The notes under the pieces: generated by a model | Told to the model about the DNA's origin: nothing | The model's database searches: none | Seen by the model: the letters and a program-made list of their open reading frames with translations, nothing else | Translations under genes and position numbers: made by a program | Assembly (NCBI GenBank): GCA_036387415.1 | Contig: DASVTU010000003.1 | Span: forward strand, 1 to 64,000 | Length of the DNA stretch: 64,000 bases | DNA from: DASVTU01 sp036387415 | Lineage (GTDB): Bacteria > Acidobacteriota > Blastocatellia > Pyrinomonadales > Pyrinomonadaceae | Direction of reading: 5' to 3' | Part shown: positions 10,201-16,973 of the stretch, piece by piece | Layout: each line of letters opens with the position of its first letter | Numbering within the stretch: position 1 is the first letter of the stretch

Positions 10201-10920
10201 ACGCCCCGCAACATGACGACTCTTGATAACGACGGCGTGCTTGATGTAGTCATCGACGAAGTGCCGAGTCGTCTGCTGGGTGGCGCCCGCAAAATCGGAG
10301 TCTACCTGCCGCGCGGCTACAAACAATCAAGGCAAAGCTATCCTGTGCTCTACGTTCAAGACGGGTTGGACTACATGCAGCGCGGGCAAGCCGCGTTGAT
10401 CGCCCATAGGCTCATTGAACAGAAAAAAGTCGCGCCGTTCATCATCGTCTTCGTTAATCCGGTTGACCGTATGAAGGAATACTGGGCAAACGACACGTTC
10501 GCCGATTTCATGGCGAAGGAACTTGTGCCTTTCATCGACAGCGAGTACCGCACGCGCGCCGAACGCCAATCGCGCGCCCTGCTCGGCGCAAGCCTCGGCG
10601 GTGTCATCTCAGTCTGGACGGCGCTCCGGCATCCAGACATCTTCGCGCGCATCGGCGGTCAATCCTCCGCGTTTCAGATTGACGAAGAACGCGTCGTCAC
10701 CGCCCTCGCGCGTCTCGACGCACCGCGACGCGACCGTCCAATGAAGTTTTATCTCGATGTCGGACGACTCGAACCGCTGCTCGACATCAACCGCCGCGTC
10801 CATGCCATGCTCGCCGCCAAAGGCTACAAGGTCATCTATCGAGAGGCCGACGCTGGACACAACTACACCGCCTGGCGCGACCTTCTGGCCGACGCCTACG
10901 TCGCTTTGTGGAGAGATTAA
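7261..10920 (+). CDS. Secreted GH15 glucoamylase fused to a CBM48-like domain and a C-terminal esterase
   Basis: A 1219-residue three-module enzyme. A signal peptide (LIGIFCLILAWSSIAGAQ) is followed by a glucodextranase-type N-terminal beta domain (about 40-320). The GH15 (alpha/alpha)6 catalytic domain follows (about 330-760), with GGYHLVWSRDLYQVATAFYA near 378, the likely acid Glu in ERWEEESGYSPST near 482, and the likely base Glu in LPEQIWDKQ near 687. A linker of about 100 residues leads to a CBM48/glycogen-binding-like domain (about 865-955; RRVEVVGDFTSWSPGGM). The last 260 residues are an enterochelin-esterase-type alpha/beta hydrolase with nucleophile elbow GASLGG (about 1109) and catalytic His in DAGHNY (about 1199). 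It should release glucose from alpha-glucans outside the inner membrane; the ester substrate is unknown. It starts 29 bases after xylH, so cotranscription is likely. The ribosome site is weak. Confidence 0.85.
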   Translation: MINNSGRTVGRNLRRRLIGIFCLILAWSSIAGAQTESNLLAPGAPGKDAQWAGAGKKAVGTSNTLESKVWFTLGDGGMTEVYYPTVDVANTRMLEFVVVSGNGAGGASRRVETESTDATHQTEVLDARALSFRQINTARSGAWTITKTYTTDPERHTVLIDVRFESRAAGTPYALYVYYDPSLHNSGMHDSAWTEEGALLASDADKASALVASRGFDFVTNGYFQTESDGLFQLRQPNSQTTLSESFGTGTDDKREARSEAAVGYARAVDGNVVQLARVKADAPFTLALGFGREPVGALTNARASLSKGFARARVEYETGWHEYLKSLRRVEPKYQAQFDMVAMVLKAHEDKTFRGAMIASLSVPWGGGANANEPNVGGYHLVWSRDLYQVATAFYALGDKASADRALDYMFRVQQKADGSFPQNSWLDGRPFWGSLQLDEVAYPLILAYQLGRTDNQTWTKHAKRAADFIVKHGPYTPQERWEEESGYSPSTIAAEIAGLVCAAEIARRNDDQASVAIYTAAADEWTRNVEAWTATTSGKHGDGNYYLRITENSNPNDGEPRELNNGAGTFDEREIVDAGFLELVRLGIKSPQDPLVAKSVAVVDKVIRVETPNGATFYRYNHDGYGEMDDGRPWNFDGNYTGRGRPWVLLAGERGEYELMRGEREAARRRLDAMLGFANEGFMLPEQIWDKQASPRAEFRFGEGTGSATPLAWSMAGYVRLAASIAEGRNIMLPDIVAARYVKQPPPPDADAASWDDTEVRLDAGASLPLRGRLSPRTRAFVMVGDERRELPVDAEGNYNFGVPVAAGDTRVVFATLTPSGATSFRRIHLRGIAPEEKERVERAAQTPEFVARLKSASASPIIEGDKATFVYRGKARRVEVVGDFTSWSPGGMTLSAVPGTDIKYITRTFPLATRAEYKLIADGEWMLDPLNPKKLDNGVGGENSFFTMPNYRPSAYIRDDAAGHPVSPQENGQTRANTPRNMTTLDNDGVLDVVIDEVPSRLLGGARKIGVYLPRGYKQSRQSYPVLYVQDGLDYMQRGQAALIAHRLIEQKKVAPFIIVFVNPVDRMKEYWANDTFADFMAKELVPFIDSEYRTRAERQSRALLGASLGGVISVWTALRHPDIFARIGGQSSAFQIDEERVVTALARLDAPRRDRPMKFYLDVGRLEPLLDINRRVHAMLAAKGYKVIYREADAGHNYTAWRDLLADAYVALWRD

Positions 10921-10989
10921 TCACGCCCGGTTAGGTTGCCATATCGGACGGAATACGAAACCGAGTAAGGTTTAAGAGACGCGCAAAGC

Positions 10990-11020
10990 GAAACGGCTGC
11001 CAGTCGGAGGCAGCCGTTTC
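10990..11020. terminator. Stem-loop terminator between the glucoamylase gene and tRNA-Val
   Basis: A perfect 12-bp inverted repeat (GAAACGGCTGCC and its complement) encloses a 7-base loop and is followed by ATTTTG on the plus strand. It lies 70 bases after the glucoamylase stop and about 20 bases beyond the 3' end of the converging tRNA, so it may serve both. Confidence 0.7.
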
Positions 11021-11038
11021 ATTTTGAAGATTGATAAA

Positions 11039-11110
11039 TGCCCGCTAGAAGACTTGAACTTCTGACCCCACGCGTGTGAAGCGTGTGCTCTACCACTGAG
11101 CTAAGCGGGC
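11039..11110 (-). tRNA. tRNA-Val (anticodon CAC)
   Basis: Reading the minus strand, a full cloverleaf can be drawn. It has a 7-bp acceptor stem (GCCCGCT with AGCGGGC), a D arm GCTC/GAGC with a short AGTGGTA loop, an anticodon arm CACGC-TTCACAC-GCGTG giving anticodon CAC, a 5-base variable loop, and a T arm AGAAG-TTCAAGT-CTTCT. The discriminator base is A. No CCA is encoded, so the end must be added by the CCA-adding enzyme. The T-loop TTCAAGT fits the TTCRANY consensus. Confidence 0.95.
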
Positions 11111-11132
11111 GTGCACTTTTTTTAAGAAGCAG

Positions 11133-11162
11133 ATGCTAACAAAGCCGCTCGGAAAGCGTCAA
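11133..11162 (-). promoter_or_regulatory. Putative sigma-70 type promoter for tRNA-Val
   Basis: On the minus strand TTGACG (11162-11157) is followed after 18 bases by TAGCAT (11138-11133), placing a start about 15 bases before the mature tRNA 5' end. The -35 box matches consensus at five of six positions and the -10 at four of six. Confidence 0.5.
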
Positions 11163-11230
11163 GCGAGCGTGAGTTTGCGTTTGGCGCGCACGCTCGCTTG
11201 TCCTGAGAGGTTGAGAACCGTCGTAACTGC

Positions 11231-11716
11231 TTAACCGCCGACGGGCTTATCGTTGGCGGTGGCCGGTTGCTCCGAGTTGGCGTGGACGGCGCTGGTGTCC
11301 GAGCCACGATAAAAATATTGGCTGCCCGTCGCCGTGACGCCCGTCGGCTTTTCAGGGTTGGCATTGACGGCATAGGCGGCGGGTTGGCCGGGCGCTCTGG
11401 CCGTCACGGTCATGGTATAGACATAACCATCGACGACGGGCGCTTCGCCCTTGAAGCGCGCGTCCATCAGGCCATTCTCGACGAGTTGGTCGAAGGTAGC
11501 GTAGCCCGTGCGGTTTTTGGAGTTGTAGTAAGTTGCCTGCGCGGTGGCGACGGTGTTGAGCGTGCGGATGGCGTTCGCTTCGTTGGTCGAACGCACACTC
11601 GCCTGCCACGCCGGAACACCGACGCCGACGAGAATGCCGATGATGGCAATCACAATCATCAACTCGATGAGAGAAAAGCCGTTCTCGCGTCTGTGACGTT
11701 TATTTTCCTGTCTCAT
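11231..11716 (-). CDS. Type IV pilin / type II pseudopilin precursor
   Basis: This 161-residue protein has a short basic leader ending in Gly and then the class III signal FSLIELMIVIAIIGILVGVG. It is cut by prepilin peptidase after ENG, leaving a methylated Phe and the conserved Glu at position 5 of the mature protein. The remainder is a small globular head (about residues 50-161) with the YYNSKN and YVYTMTV patterns of GspG/PilA-like subunits. There are no cysteines. It stands alone with no pilus assembly genes beside it; pilT and pilC are 50 kb away in this window. Whether it is the major pilin, a minor pilin or a pseudopilin cannot be decided from sequence. Confidence 0.88.
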   Translation of the reverse strand: MRQENKRHRRENGFSLIELMIVIAIIGILVGVGVPAWQASVRSTNEANAIRTLNTVATAQATYYNSKNRTGYATFDQLVENGLMDARFKGEAPVVDGYVYTMTVTARAPGQPAAYAVNANPEKPTGVTATGSQYFYRGSDTSAVHANSEQPATANDKPVGG

Positions 11717-12037
11717 AATCGTTTCTCACATTTTCAAAATCTTTACTTGCTGCCGCTTCGTACACGAACAAATCCGTCTCCGGTTCCAAACTCTTACGCG
11801 ACTTCGACGCCTCCGAACCTCTGTCGAAGTCTCCGAAGCGAGCGAAATAGCAACCATGAAGCAGCACGAAGTTTACTACACCGCGCACCGCGAAGTCACA
11901 CGCGGCGGAGGCGTGCGCGTGCGCGCAAATGGTGTGCGTCTGCCGTCGCCGTCGGCTTAATTTTCCGTCGTCCGACGGTAAAAGCGTGCGAGCGTGCGGC
12001 TAAATATGTAGAATAAGTTTGGAACAGAGGTTAACGA
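11717..12037. other. Divergent intergenic region between pilin and moxR
   Basis: No gene is recognisable in these 321 bases. An imperfect direct repeat, TCGACGCCTCCGAA (11804-11817) and TCGAAGTCTCCGAA (11824-11837), is spaced by exactly 20 bases and could be an operator, though the evidence is slight. A TAGAAT hexamer at 12009-12014 is a possible -10 box for moxR without a clear -35 partner. Confidence 0.4.
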
Positions 12038-13030
12038 ATGAGAAGTTTACAGACGGCGAACAGGGAAGGGCAATCGGCGGCTCCGCTCGCGCCCGCCGAA
12101 GCGATTGACGGGCTACGCGCGGCGGTCGAGAGCGTCATCAAGGGAAAGACGGAGGCCGTCCGGCTCGCCATCGTGTCGCTTTTGGCGGGCGGACATTTGA
12201 TGGTCGAAGACGTGCCGGGCGTCGGCAAAACTACTCTCGCGCACGCGCTCGCGCAGGCGCTCGACTGTTCCTTCCAACGCATCCAGTTTACCTCCGACCT
12301 CCTGCCGTCGGATGTCATCGGTCTTTCGATTTACAACGAGCGGACGGGTGGTTTCGAGTTTAAGCCGGGGCCGATTTTCGCTAACGTCGTCCTCGCCGAC
12401 GAGATTAACCGCACGACGCCCAAAACGCAGTCCGCGCTTCTCGAAGCGATGGCCGAAGGCCACGTCACGGTCGAGGGCAAAACCTACAGGCTCGAACCAC
12501 CATTCATCGTCATCGCCACGCAGAACCCGATTGAGCATCACGGCACCTACCCTCTGCCCGAATCGCAGGTTGACCGTTTCATGCTGCGTCTGCGAATGGG
12601 TTATCCAGACATCGAGATTGAGAAGGAAATCTTACGCGACCGCGAACAGGGTGACCCGCTCGAACGCCTGCGGCCTGTGATGACGAGCGCGGAGGTCGTC
12701 GAGTTGCAGCGCGGTGTGGCGAGCGTGACGATGGACGAAGCGTTGGTGGACTACATGATGCGTATCGTCTCCGCGACGCGTTCATCCGAGATGCTCGACC
12801 TCGGCGTTAGCCCTCGCGGCACGCTCGCGCTCTTTCGCGCCGCGCAGGCTCTGGCGCTCACCGAAGACCGCGCCTACTGCGTGCCCGACGACATCAAGCG
12901 ACTCGTCCTGCCCGTCTTCGCGCACCGCCTCGTCGTCAACTCGCGTTTCTCCTCGTCGCTCTATCGCCGCAGCGAAGAGGCCGAGGCCGTGCTCTCCGAA
13001 ATCATGAAGACGGTGAGCGTGCCGCTCTAA
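12038..13030 (+). CDS. moxR: MoxR family AAA+ ATPase
   Basis: This 330-residue AAA+ protein has Walker A PGVGKTT near residue 57, Walker B with sensor region VVLADEINRTTPKTQSALLE near 117, and QNPIEHHGTYPLPESQVDRF, all strongly typical of MoxR/AAA_3 proteins. The C-terminal lid domain follows from about residue 250. MoxR ATPases act as chaperones that assemble or activate partner complexes and usually sit beside a DUF58 and von Willebrand A gene. Here the DUF58 partner is at 13824, but one small exported-protein gene intervenes and no VWA gene is present. GAGG precedes the ATG by 6 bases. Confidence 0.93.
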   Translation: MRSLQTANREGQSAAPLAPAEAIDGLRAAVESVIKGKTEAVRLAIVSLLAGGHLMVEDVPGVGKTTLAHALAQALDCSFQRIQFTSDLLPSDVIGLSIYNERTGGFEFKPGPIFANVVLADEINRTTPKTQSALLEAMAEGHVTVEGKTYRLEPPFIVIATQNPIEHHGTYPLPESQVDRFMLRLRMGYPDIEIEKEILRDREQGDPLERLRPVMTSAEVVELQRGVASVTMDEALVDYMMRIVSATRSSEMLDLGVSPRGTLALFRAAQALALTEDRAYCVPDDIKRLVLPVFAHRLVVNSRFSSSLYRRSEEAEAVLSEIMKTVSVPL

Positions 13031-13076
13031 AAAGTTTCAGCCGTAACCATTCACAAGAGATGCAGGGCAAACGGCC

Positions 13077-13153
13077 AAAGGGGTAACGAGGAAAAGGACA
13101 ACCCTTGCGCTCGTATTGATGCCTTTGCTTTGAACCATTTTCCTTTTCCTGAT
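13077..13153. repeat. Word-type intergenic inverted repeat (weak)
   Basis: AGGAAAAGG (13089-13097) is mirrored by CCTTTTCCT (13142-13150), and both sides are runs of purine- or pyrimidine-rich words such as AAAGGGG and TTTTCC. The element resembles the one at 22219-22300. The stem is short, so it is reported mainly as a member of the set. Confidence 0.35.
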
Positions 13154-13222
13154 TTCTCCTTAGCGTTGTTCTGTGTCTCGGCGGCTGGTTCTGAAAAATT
13201 ACACTCAAAGGAGCGTTTGAGG

Positions 13223-13747
13223 ATGAAACTCCGTATGTTTCGACTCGTCTTCATCGTGCTGTTTGCTGCCGCGACGTTTGTGGTTTCGAGCCACACGACG
13301 AACCACGCCGCTCAACGGCGACGCAAGTCGCAGCCGCCACGGATTTGTTTCAATCCGTCCGTGCCGTGCAAGACCGTTGCGACCTTCGAGCCGCACGATT
13401 TGCCGTTTGAAATCAGTGAGAATAGTGTGATTGAAGAGACGCAGTTTTTCTACGCCATCATACTCAAAAGCATTCGCGCGGAAGATACCGATTGCGAGCG
13501 TTTCATCTCGGAGAGCGAACGCTTGCAGGCACAGTCGTTGTTTCCACAGCACAAAGTTTTCACTTCGAGATGCGGCGACCCAGGCACTCTCTACTACACC
13601 AATGTTAACCCCGCGCAACGCTTCATGGCCGTCTATGGCGGCGCGACGCGCGCCGAGGCGGCACGCATGCTCGTCATCGTCAAAGCGACCGGAAAATTCC
13701 CCGGCGCAAACATTCGACGCATGCGCGCAGGCTTCAACGGCACATAA
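13223..13747 (+). CDS. Small exported protein, possible SPOR-like domain
   Basis: I do not recognise a named family with certainty. The 174-residue product starts at 13223, where AAAGGAG lies 9 bases upstream; the frame runs on to 13130 without a better start. It begins with a signal peptide (FRLVFIVLFAAATFVVSS) and a basic stretch QRRRK. The mature part has four cysteines (ICFN, VPCK, DCER, SRCG), enough for two disulfides. The C-terminal third (FMAVYGGATRAEAARMLVIV) looks like the beta-alpha-beta pattern of peptidoglycan-binding SPOR domains. It sits between moxR and its usual DUF58 partner, so an envelope role tied to that system is possible. The function is not established. Confidence 0.7.
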   Translation: MKLRMFRLVFIVLFAAATFVVSSHTTNHAAQRRRKSQPPRICFNPSVPCKTVATFEPHDLPFEISENSVIEETQFFYAIILKSIRAEDTDCERFISESERLQAQSLFPQHKVFTSRCGDPGTLYYTNVNPAQRFMAVYGGATRAEAARMLVIVKATGKFPGANIRRMRAGFNGT

Positions 13748-13823
13748 ATCCCTCATCCGCCGAGATAGTTGAATTTTAGCGATGCGCGGCGGCTCACGGC
13801 TCGCATCCGGCATCTAAATTTTC

Positions 13824-15287
13824 ATGTCTTCACGTCGAAGTTTGTATTCGTGGCGCGGCGCAGTTTTGCGGACGCTGATTGTGCTCGGAGGTGTGGGCGC
13901 GGCTATTGTCACGGTCACGGCGCGGCGCGCGGGCGATTGGGACTTGGCACGCACGGGCGCGATTGCATCGCTGGTCTTCGTCGTGTTGATGCTGGTCTTC
14001 GTCGTGCCGCCTCTGACGCGTTCGGCGCGTGCGGAAGCGGCGCGGCTCGATTTTGGTTTTCAACTCACTTCCGGCGGACTCATCTTCATCGGCCTCTTTC
14101 TCATCGTCGCTTTCGCGGCATGGAACACGGGCAACAATCTTCTCTTTTTAATCTTCTCGGTGCTCGCCTCCGCACTCTTCGTCGCGTGGGCCGCGGCGCG
14201 TGCATCCTTGCGTGAACTCAACGTCTCGGCGCGTTTCCCCGACCACATCTTCGCGGGCGAACCCGCTCCCGTACTCGTCACGTTGCACAACACAAAACGA
14301 CTCCTGCCGTCGTTCTCCATTTTGGTCGAAGCGCGCAGCCGCGCCGAAACGGACGACGGCGGCGGTTTCTGGCAGCATCTTCTGTCGCGCCCGCGCTTCA
14401 ACAAACACCCGCTCGCATACTTCATGTACGTGCCGCATCAGGCGCGCGTCGAACAACGTGTCGAACAAGTTTTCCCGACACGCGGCCACGTCCTCATCAC
14501 CGGCTTTGAACTCTCGACACGCTTTCCCTTCGGCTTCTTTCGCCTGCGCCGTCGTCTGCGTGCGCGCAACGTCGATTTGATTATCTACCCGCGACCCGAA
14601 CCCGCCAGCGACGAACTGAATCTCCTGCCGATGAATGCCGGACGCATCGCCTCCATGCGGCGCGGCGCAGGCCACGACCTCTACTCGTTGCGCGATTATC
14701 AATCGCAGGACGACATGCGACACATCGACTGGAAAGCGACGGCGCGCGTCAATCGTCTCACCGTCCGCGAGTTTACGGCGGAAGACGAACGCCGCGTCCA
14801 CATCGTTCTCGACACACGCGCGGGCAGACAAACGTACGCGGAGATGAATGTCGCCAACGATGCTGCGACAGGGAATCGAAGTGCCGAGACGGAACGGGCA
14901 GGCAAGGGCACGAAGCAGCGAGACGTGCTGAGTAAAGAGTCTGCGGGCGAAGACAAAGACGGCGACTTCGCCGCGCGTTTTGAACGCGGCGTGACGCTCG
15001 CCGCTTCCTTCGTCAAACACTTCATCGACGAACGCGCCGAAGTGCGCCTGACGCTCGACGACGATTCAGGACGATACGGCTCCGAGCACGAACATCTTTA
15101 TGAATCGCTGCGCCGCCTCGCACACGTCGCGCCCGCCGACGAGCCATCGACCCTTGAATCGCAAGCGGAATTCTGGCAACGCATTGCGCCCTCCAACAAC
15201 GACAACTACCTTATCCTTCTCACCACCGCGCCGCCTGGCTCCATCCCCTCACACGTCTGGCGCAAATCGCACGTCATTTATCTCTAA
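13824..15287 (+). CDS. DUF58 domain-containing membrane protein (MoxR partner)
   Basis: This 487-residue protein starts with two or three hydrophobic segments (about residues 12-32, 47-65 and 83-125). A soluble region follows that contains the DUF58 signature DYQSQDDMRHIDWKATAR near residue 290, then VREFTAEDERRVHIVLDTR. Such proteins have a VWA-like fold and act with MoxR ATPases in assembling envelope or metal-containing complexes. Residues about 336-384 are a hydrophilic insertion rich in Glu, Lys, Thr and Ser that interrupts the VWA-like core between VHIVLDTRAGRQTY and RFERGVTLAASF. No strong ribosome site precedes the ATG. Confidence 0.88.
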   Translation: MSSRRSLYSWRGAVLRTLIVLGGVGAAIVTVTARRAGDWDLARTGAIASLVFVVLMLVFVVPPLTRSARAEAARLDFGFQLTSGGLIFIGLFLIVAFAAWNTGNNLLFLIFSVLASALFVAWAAARASLRELNVSARFPDHIFAGEPAPVLVTLHNTKRLLPSFSILVEARSRAETDDGGGFWQHLLSRPRFNKHPLAYFMYVPHQARVEQRVEQVFPTRGHVLITGFELSTRFPFGFFRLRRRLRARNVDLIIYPRPEPASDELNLLPMNAGRIASMRRGAGHDLYSLRDYQSQDDMRHIDWKATARVNRLTVREFTAEDERRVHIVLDTRAGRQTYAEMNVANDAATGNRSAETERAGKGTKQRDVLSKESAGEDKDGDFAARFERGVTLAASFVKHFIDERAEVRLTLDDDSGRYGSEHEHLYESLRRLAHVAPADEPSTLESQAEFWQRIAPSNNDNYLILLTTAPPGSIPSHVWRKSHVIYL

Positions 15288-15289
15288 GC

Positions 15290-15346
15290 GTAAATGGTGA
15301 ATGGTGAATGGATAAAAGCAATTTCTATTCACCATTCACCATTTAC
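15290..15346. repeat. Word-type inverted repeat, 20-bp perfect stem, overlapping the 3' end of hemY
   Basis: GTAAATGGTGAATGGTGAAT (15290-15309) is exactly complementary to 15327-15346. A wobble and two more pairs extend the stem inward, leaving a loop of about 11 bases. The arms are tandem variants of the word GGTGAAT, and more copies (ATTTACC) continue to 15354. It lies between two convergent genes, so it may work as a bidirectional terminator, but it has no T tract. The last hemY codons and its stop fall inside it. Confidence 0.85.
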
Positions 15347-16955
15347 CATTTACCAGTTCACTTGCTGCGTTTTCGCCGCTACGGATACAGTCTGGAATGC
15401 CTGCGCCGTGGTAGGCGTTGCCTGCGAGTTGGAGTGAGGGAAGTGTGCGGAGGCGTTGGCGGATGCGTTCGATGCGTTCGAGATGTCCGAGATGATACTG
15501 CGCCATCGAACGCGGCCATTTCTTGACGACGGAGAAGACAGGCGGTTTCTCGACACTGAGTAACTGCTGCAAATCCTGCCTGACGGCGCGGACTATTTTC
15601 TCCTCATCCAGCGCAAACATTTCGGGTTGCAACGCGCCGCCGACGAAAGCGCGCAAGAGCGCATGACCTGCGGGCGCACGTCCCACGAATTTCACACTGC
15701 TAAACGTGCAGGCGAGCGTGGCGCGTCGTTCGATGAGAGGCGAGACGAAGCCGAAGCCGTCGAGTGCGTGCGGGATGTCTGCGCGACGGAATGCGAGATT
15801 AACCGTCGCCGTGGACGCATACTTGATGCTGTCGAGTTCGGCGGCCAGTGTCGCATCAACACCATGAAGCAGATGCGCCGCCGCGTAAGCGGGCAATGCA
15901 AGGCAGACAGCATCGGCAACAATCGTCTCGGCGGCAACGTCCGCCGCTCCGTTCGTCTGAGCGACAAGAATCTTCCATTGTCGCGTCGCATCATCAAAGG
16001 CTAGAGATTCGGCGCGTGTGTTTAGACGTGCGGAGTTTGGCGGAAGCGACGCGGCCAGTTGGTCTGTGAGCACTTGCATCCCGCCATCGAACGAGAGAAA
16101 CAGACCGTAACGCGCGCCGCTCGCTTCGCCCGCGCGATGGTTGCTTTTAACGTGCGCTTTGTCGGCTTGGTTTACACCATCAACGTTGCCCGCATCGCTT
16201 GAATTGTTAGTGCCGTTCGTGTCGCGTCCGTGGCGAGCGTTCGTCGCGTCGCTTTCTGACGACCCGGGTGAGTTGCGTCGGTCTGCGCGTTGCTTGCGCG
16301 CCGCGTGCCACATTGCCCAGATAAGACTGCGATGCGCGCGTTCCATCTCAAGAAAACGTGGCATGGTGGCGCGCAGCGAAAGCTGTTCAGGGTCGGCTGT
16401 GTAGATGCCGCCGACCATCGGTTGCGCCATCCGTTCGAGTGCTTCGCGTCCGAGTCTGCGACGCACGAAGGCCGCGAGGCTTTCGTCTTTCGGTGAACCA
16501 TCGGCGCGCGGCGCGCGACGTGGAAGAACGAGGTCGAGCGCCATGCGCGCCTTGCCAGCCCAACTAAAAATGTCGGTGGTAATGAAAGGCCAGAGGCGCG
16601 AGGGCGCGAGAAGTTGAAAGCCTTCGGGCGTCGGATGCAGACGCCCGCCGCGCACGACGAAACTCCTGCGGTGTGCCTCGTTGGTTTCAATCAGACGCGA
16701 AGCGAGGCCGATGCGTCTTGCCAGTTGCAGCGCCTCCGGCTTCTCGGAGATAAACGAATCGGGGCCGCCTTCGAGTAAGAATCCATCGCGCTCATGCGTC
16801 TGGACGACGCCGCCGAGACGACCCGACGCTTCGAGCAGCACGATTTCAAACGGCGACGAATCTTGCGCGCTTCGCTCGGCAAGCGCGTGCGCTGCCGCGA
16901 GGCCGCTCACGCCGCCACCGATAACGACCACACGCCGCTTCTGCTCTACTGTCAT
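15336..16955 (-). CDS. hemY: Protoporphyrinogen oxidase (oxygen-dependent type)
   Basis: This 539-residue flavoprotein oxidises protoporphyrinogen IX (or coproporphyrinogen III in the coproporphyrin route). The N-terminus is the FAD-binding motif VVIGGGVSGLAAAHALAE, followed by LLEASGRLGG and GGPDSFISEKP, typical of the HemY family. The C-terminus carries the usual substrate-domain segment ending AGNAYHGAGIPDCIRSGENAA. Two oddities: residues about 228-278 are a low-complexity insertion rich in Ser, Asn, Asp and Gly, absent from ordinary HemY, and the last six residues (LVNGKW) are encoded by an intergenic repeat. It starts 18 bases after hemH and is the last gene of hemE-hemH-hemY. Which heme branch it serves is not decidable here. 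Confidence 0.93.
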   Translation of the reverse strand: MTVEQKRRVVVIGGGVSGLAAAHALAERSAQDSSPFEIVLLEASGRLGGVVQTHERDGFLLEGGPDSFISEKPEALQLARRIGLASRLIETNEAHRRSFVVRGGRLHPTPEGFQLLAPSRLWPFITTDIFSWAGKARMALDLVLPRRAPRADGSPKDESLAAFVRRRLGREALERMAQPMVGGIYTADPEQLSLRATMPRFLEMERAHRSLIWAMWHAARKQRADRRNSPGSSESDATNARHGRDTNGTNNSSDAGNVDGVNQADKAHVKSNHRAGEASGARYGLFLSFDGGMQVLTDQLAASLPPNSARLNTRAESLAFDDATRQWKILVAQTNGAADVAAETIVADAVCLALPAYAAAHLLHGVDATLAAELDSIKYASTATVNLAFRRADIPHALDGFGFVSPLIERRATLACTFSSVKFVGRAPAGHALLRAFVGGALQPEMFALDEEKIVRAVRQDLQQLLSVEKPPVFSVVKKWPRSMAQYHLGHLERIERIRQRLRTLPSLQLAGNAYHGAGIPDCIRSGENAASELVNGKW

Positions 16956-16973
16956 GGCCTTTCCGCCTACTAT

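Noticed and set aside
13824..15287. DUF58 protein considered as a fusion or frameshifted gene because of its internal low-complexity stretch
   Set aside because: The frame and conserved motifs continue correctly on both sides, so an in-frame loop expansion explains it better.
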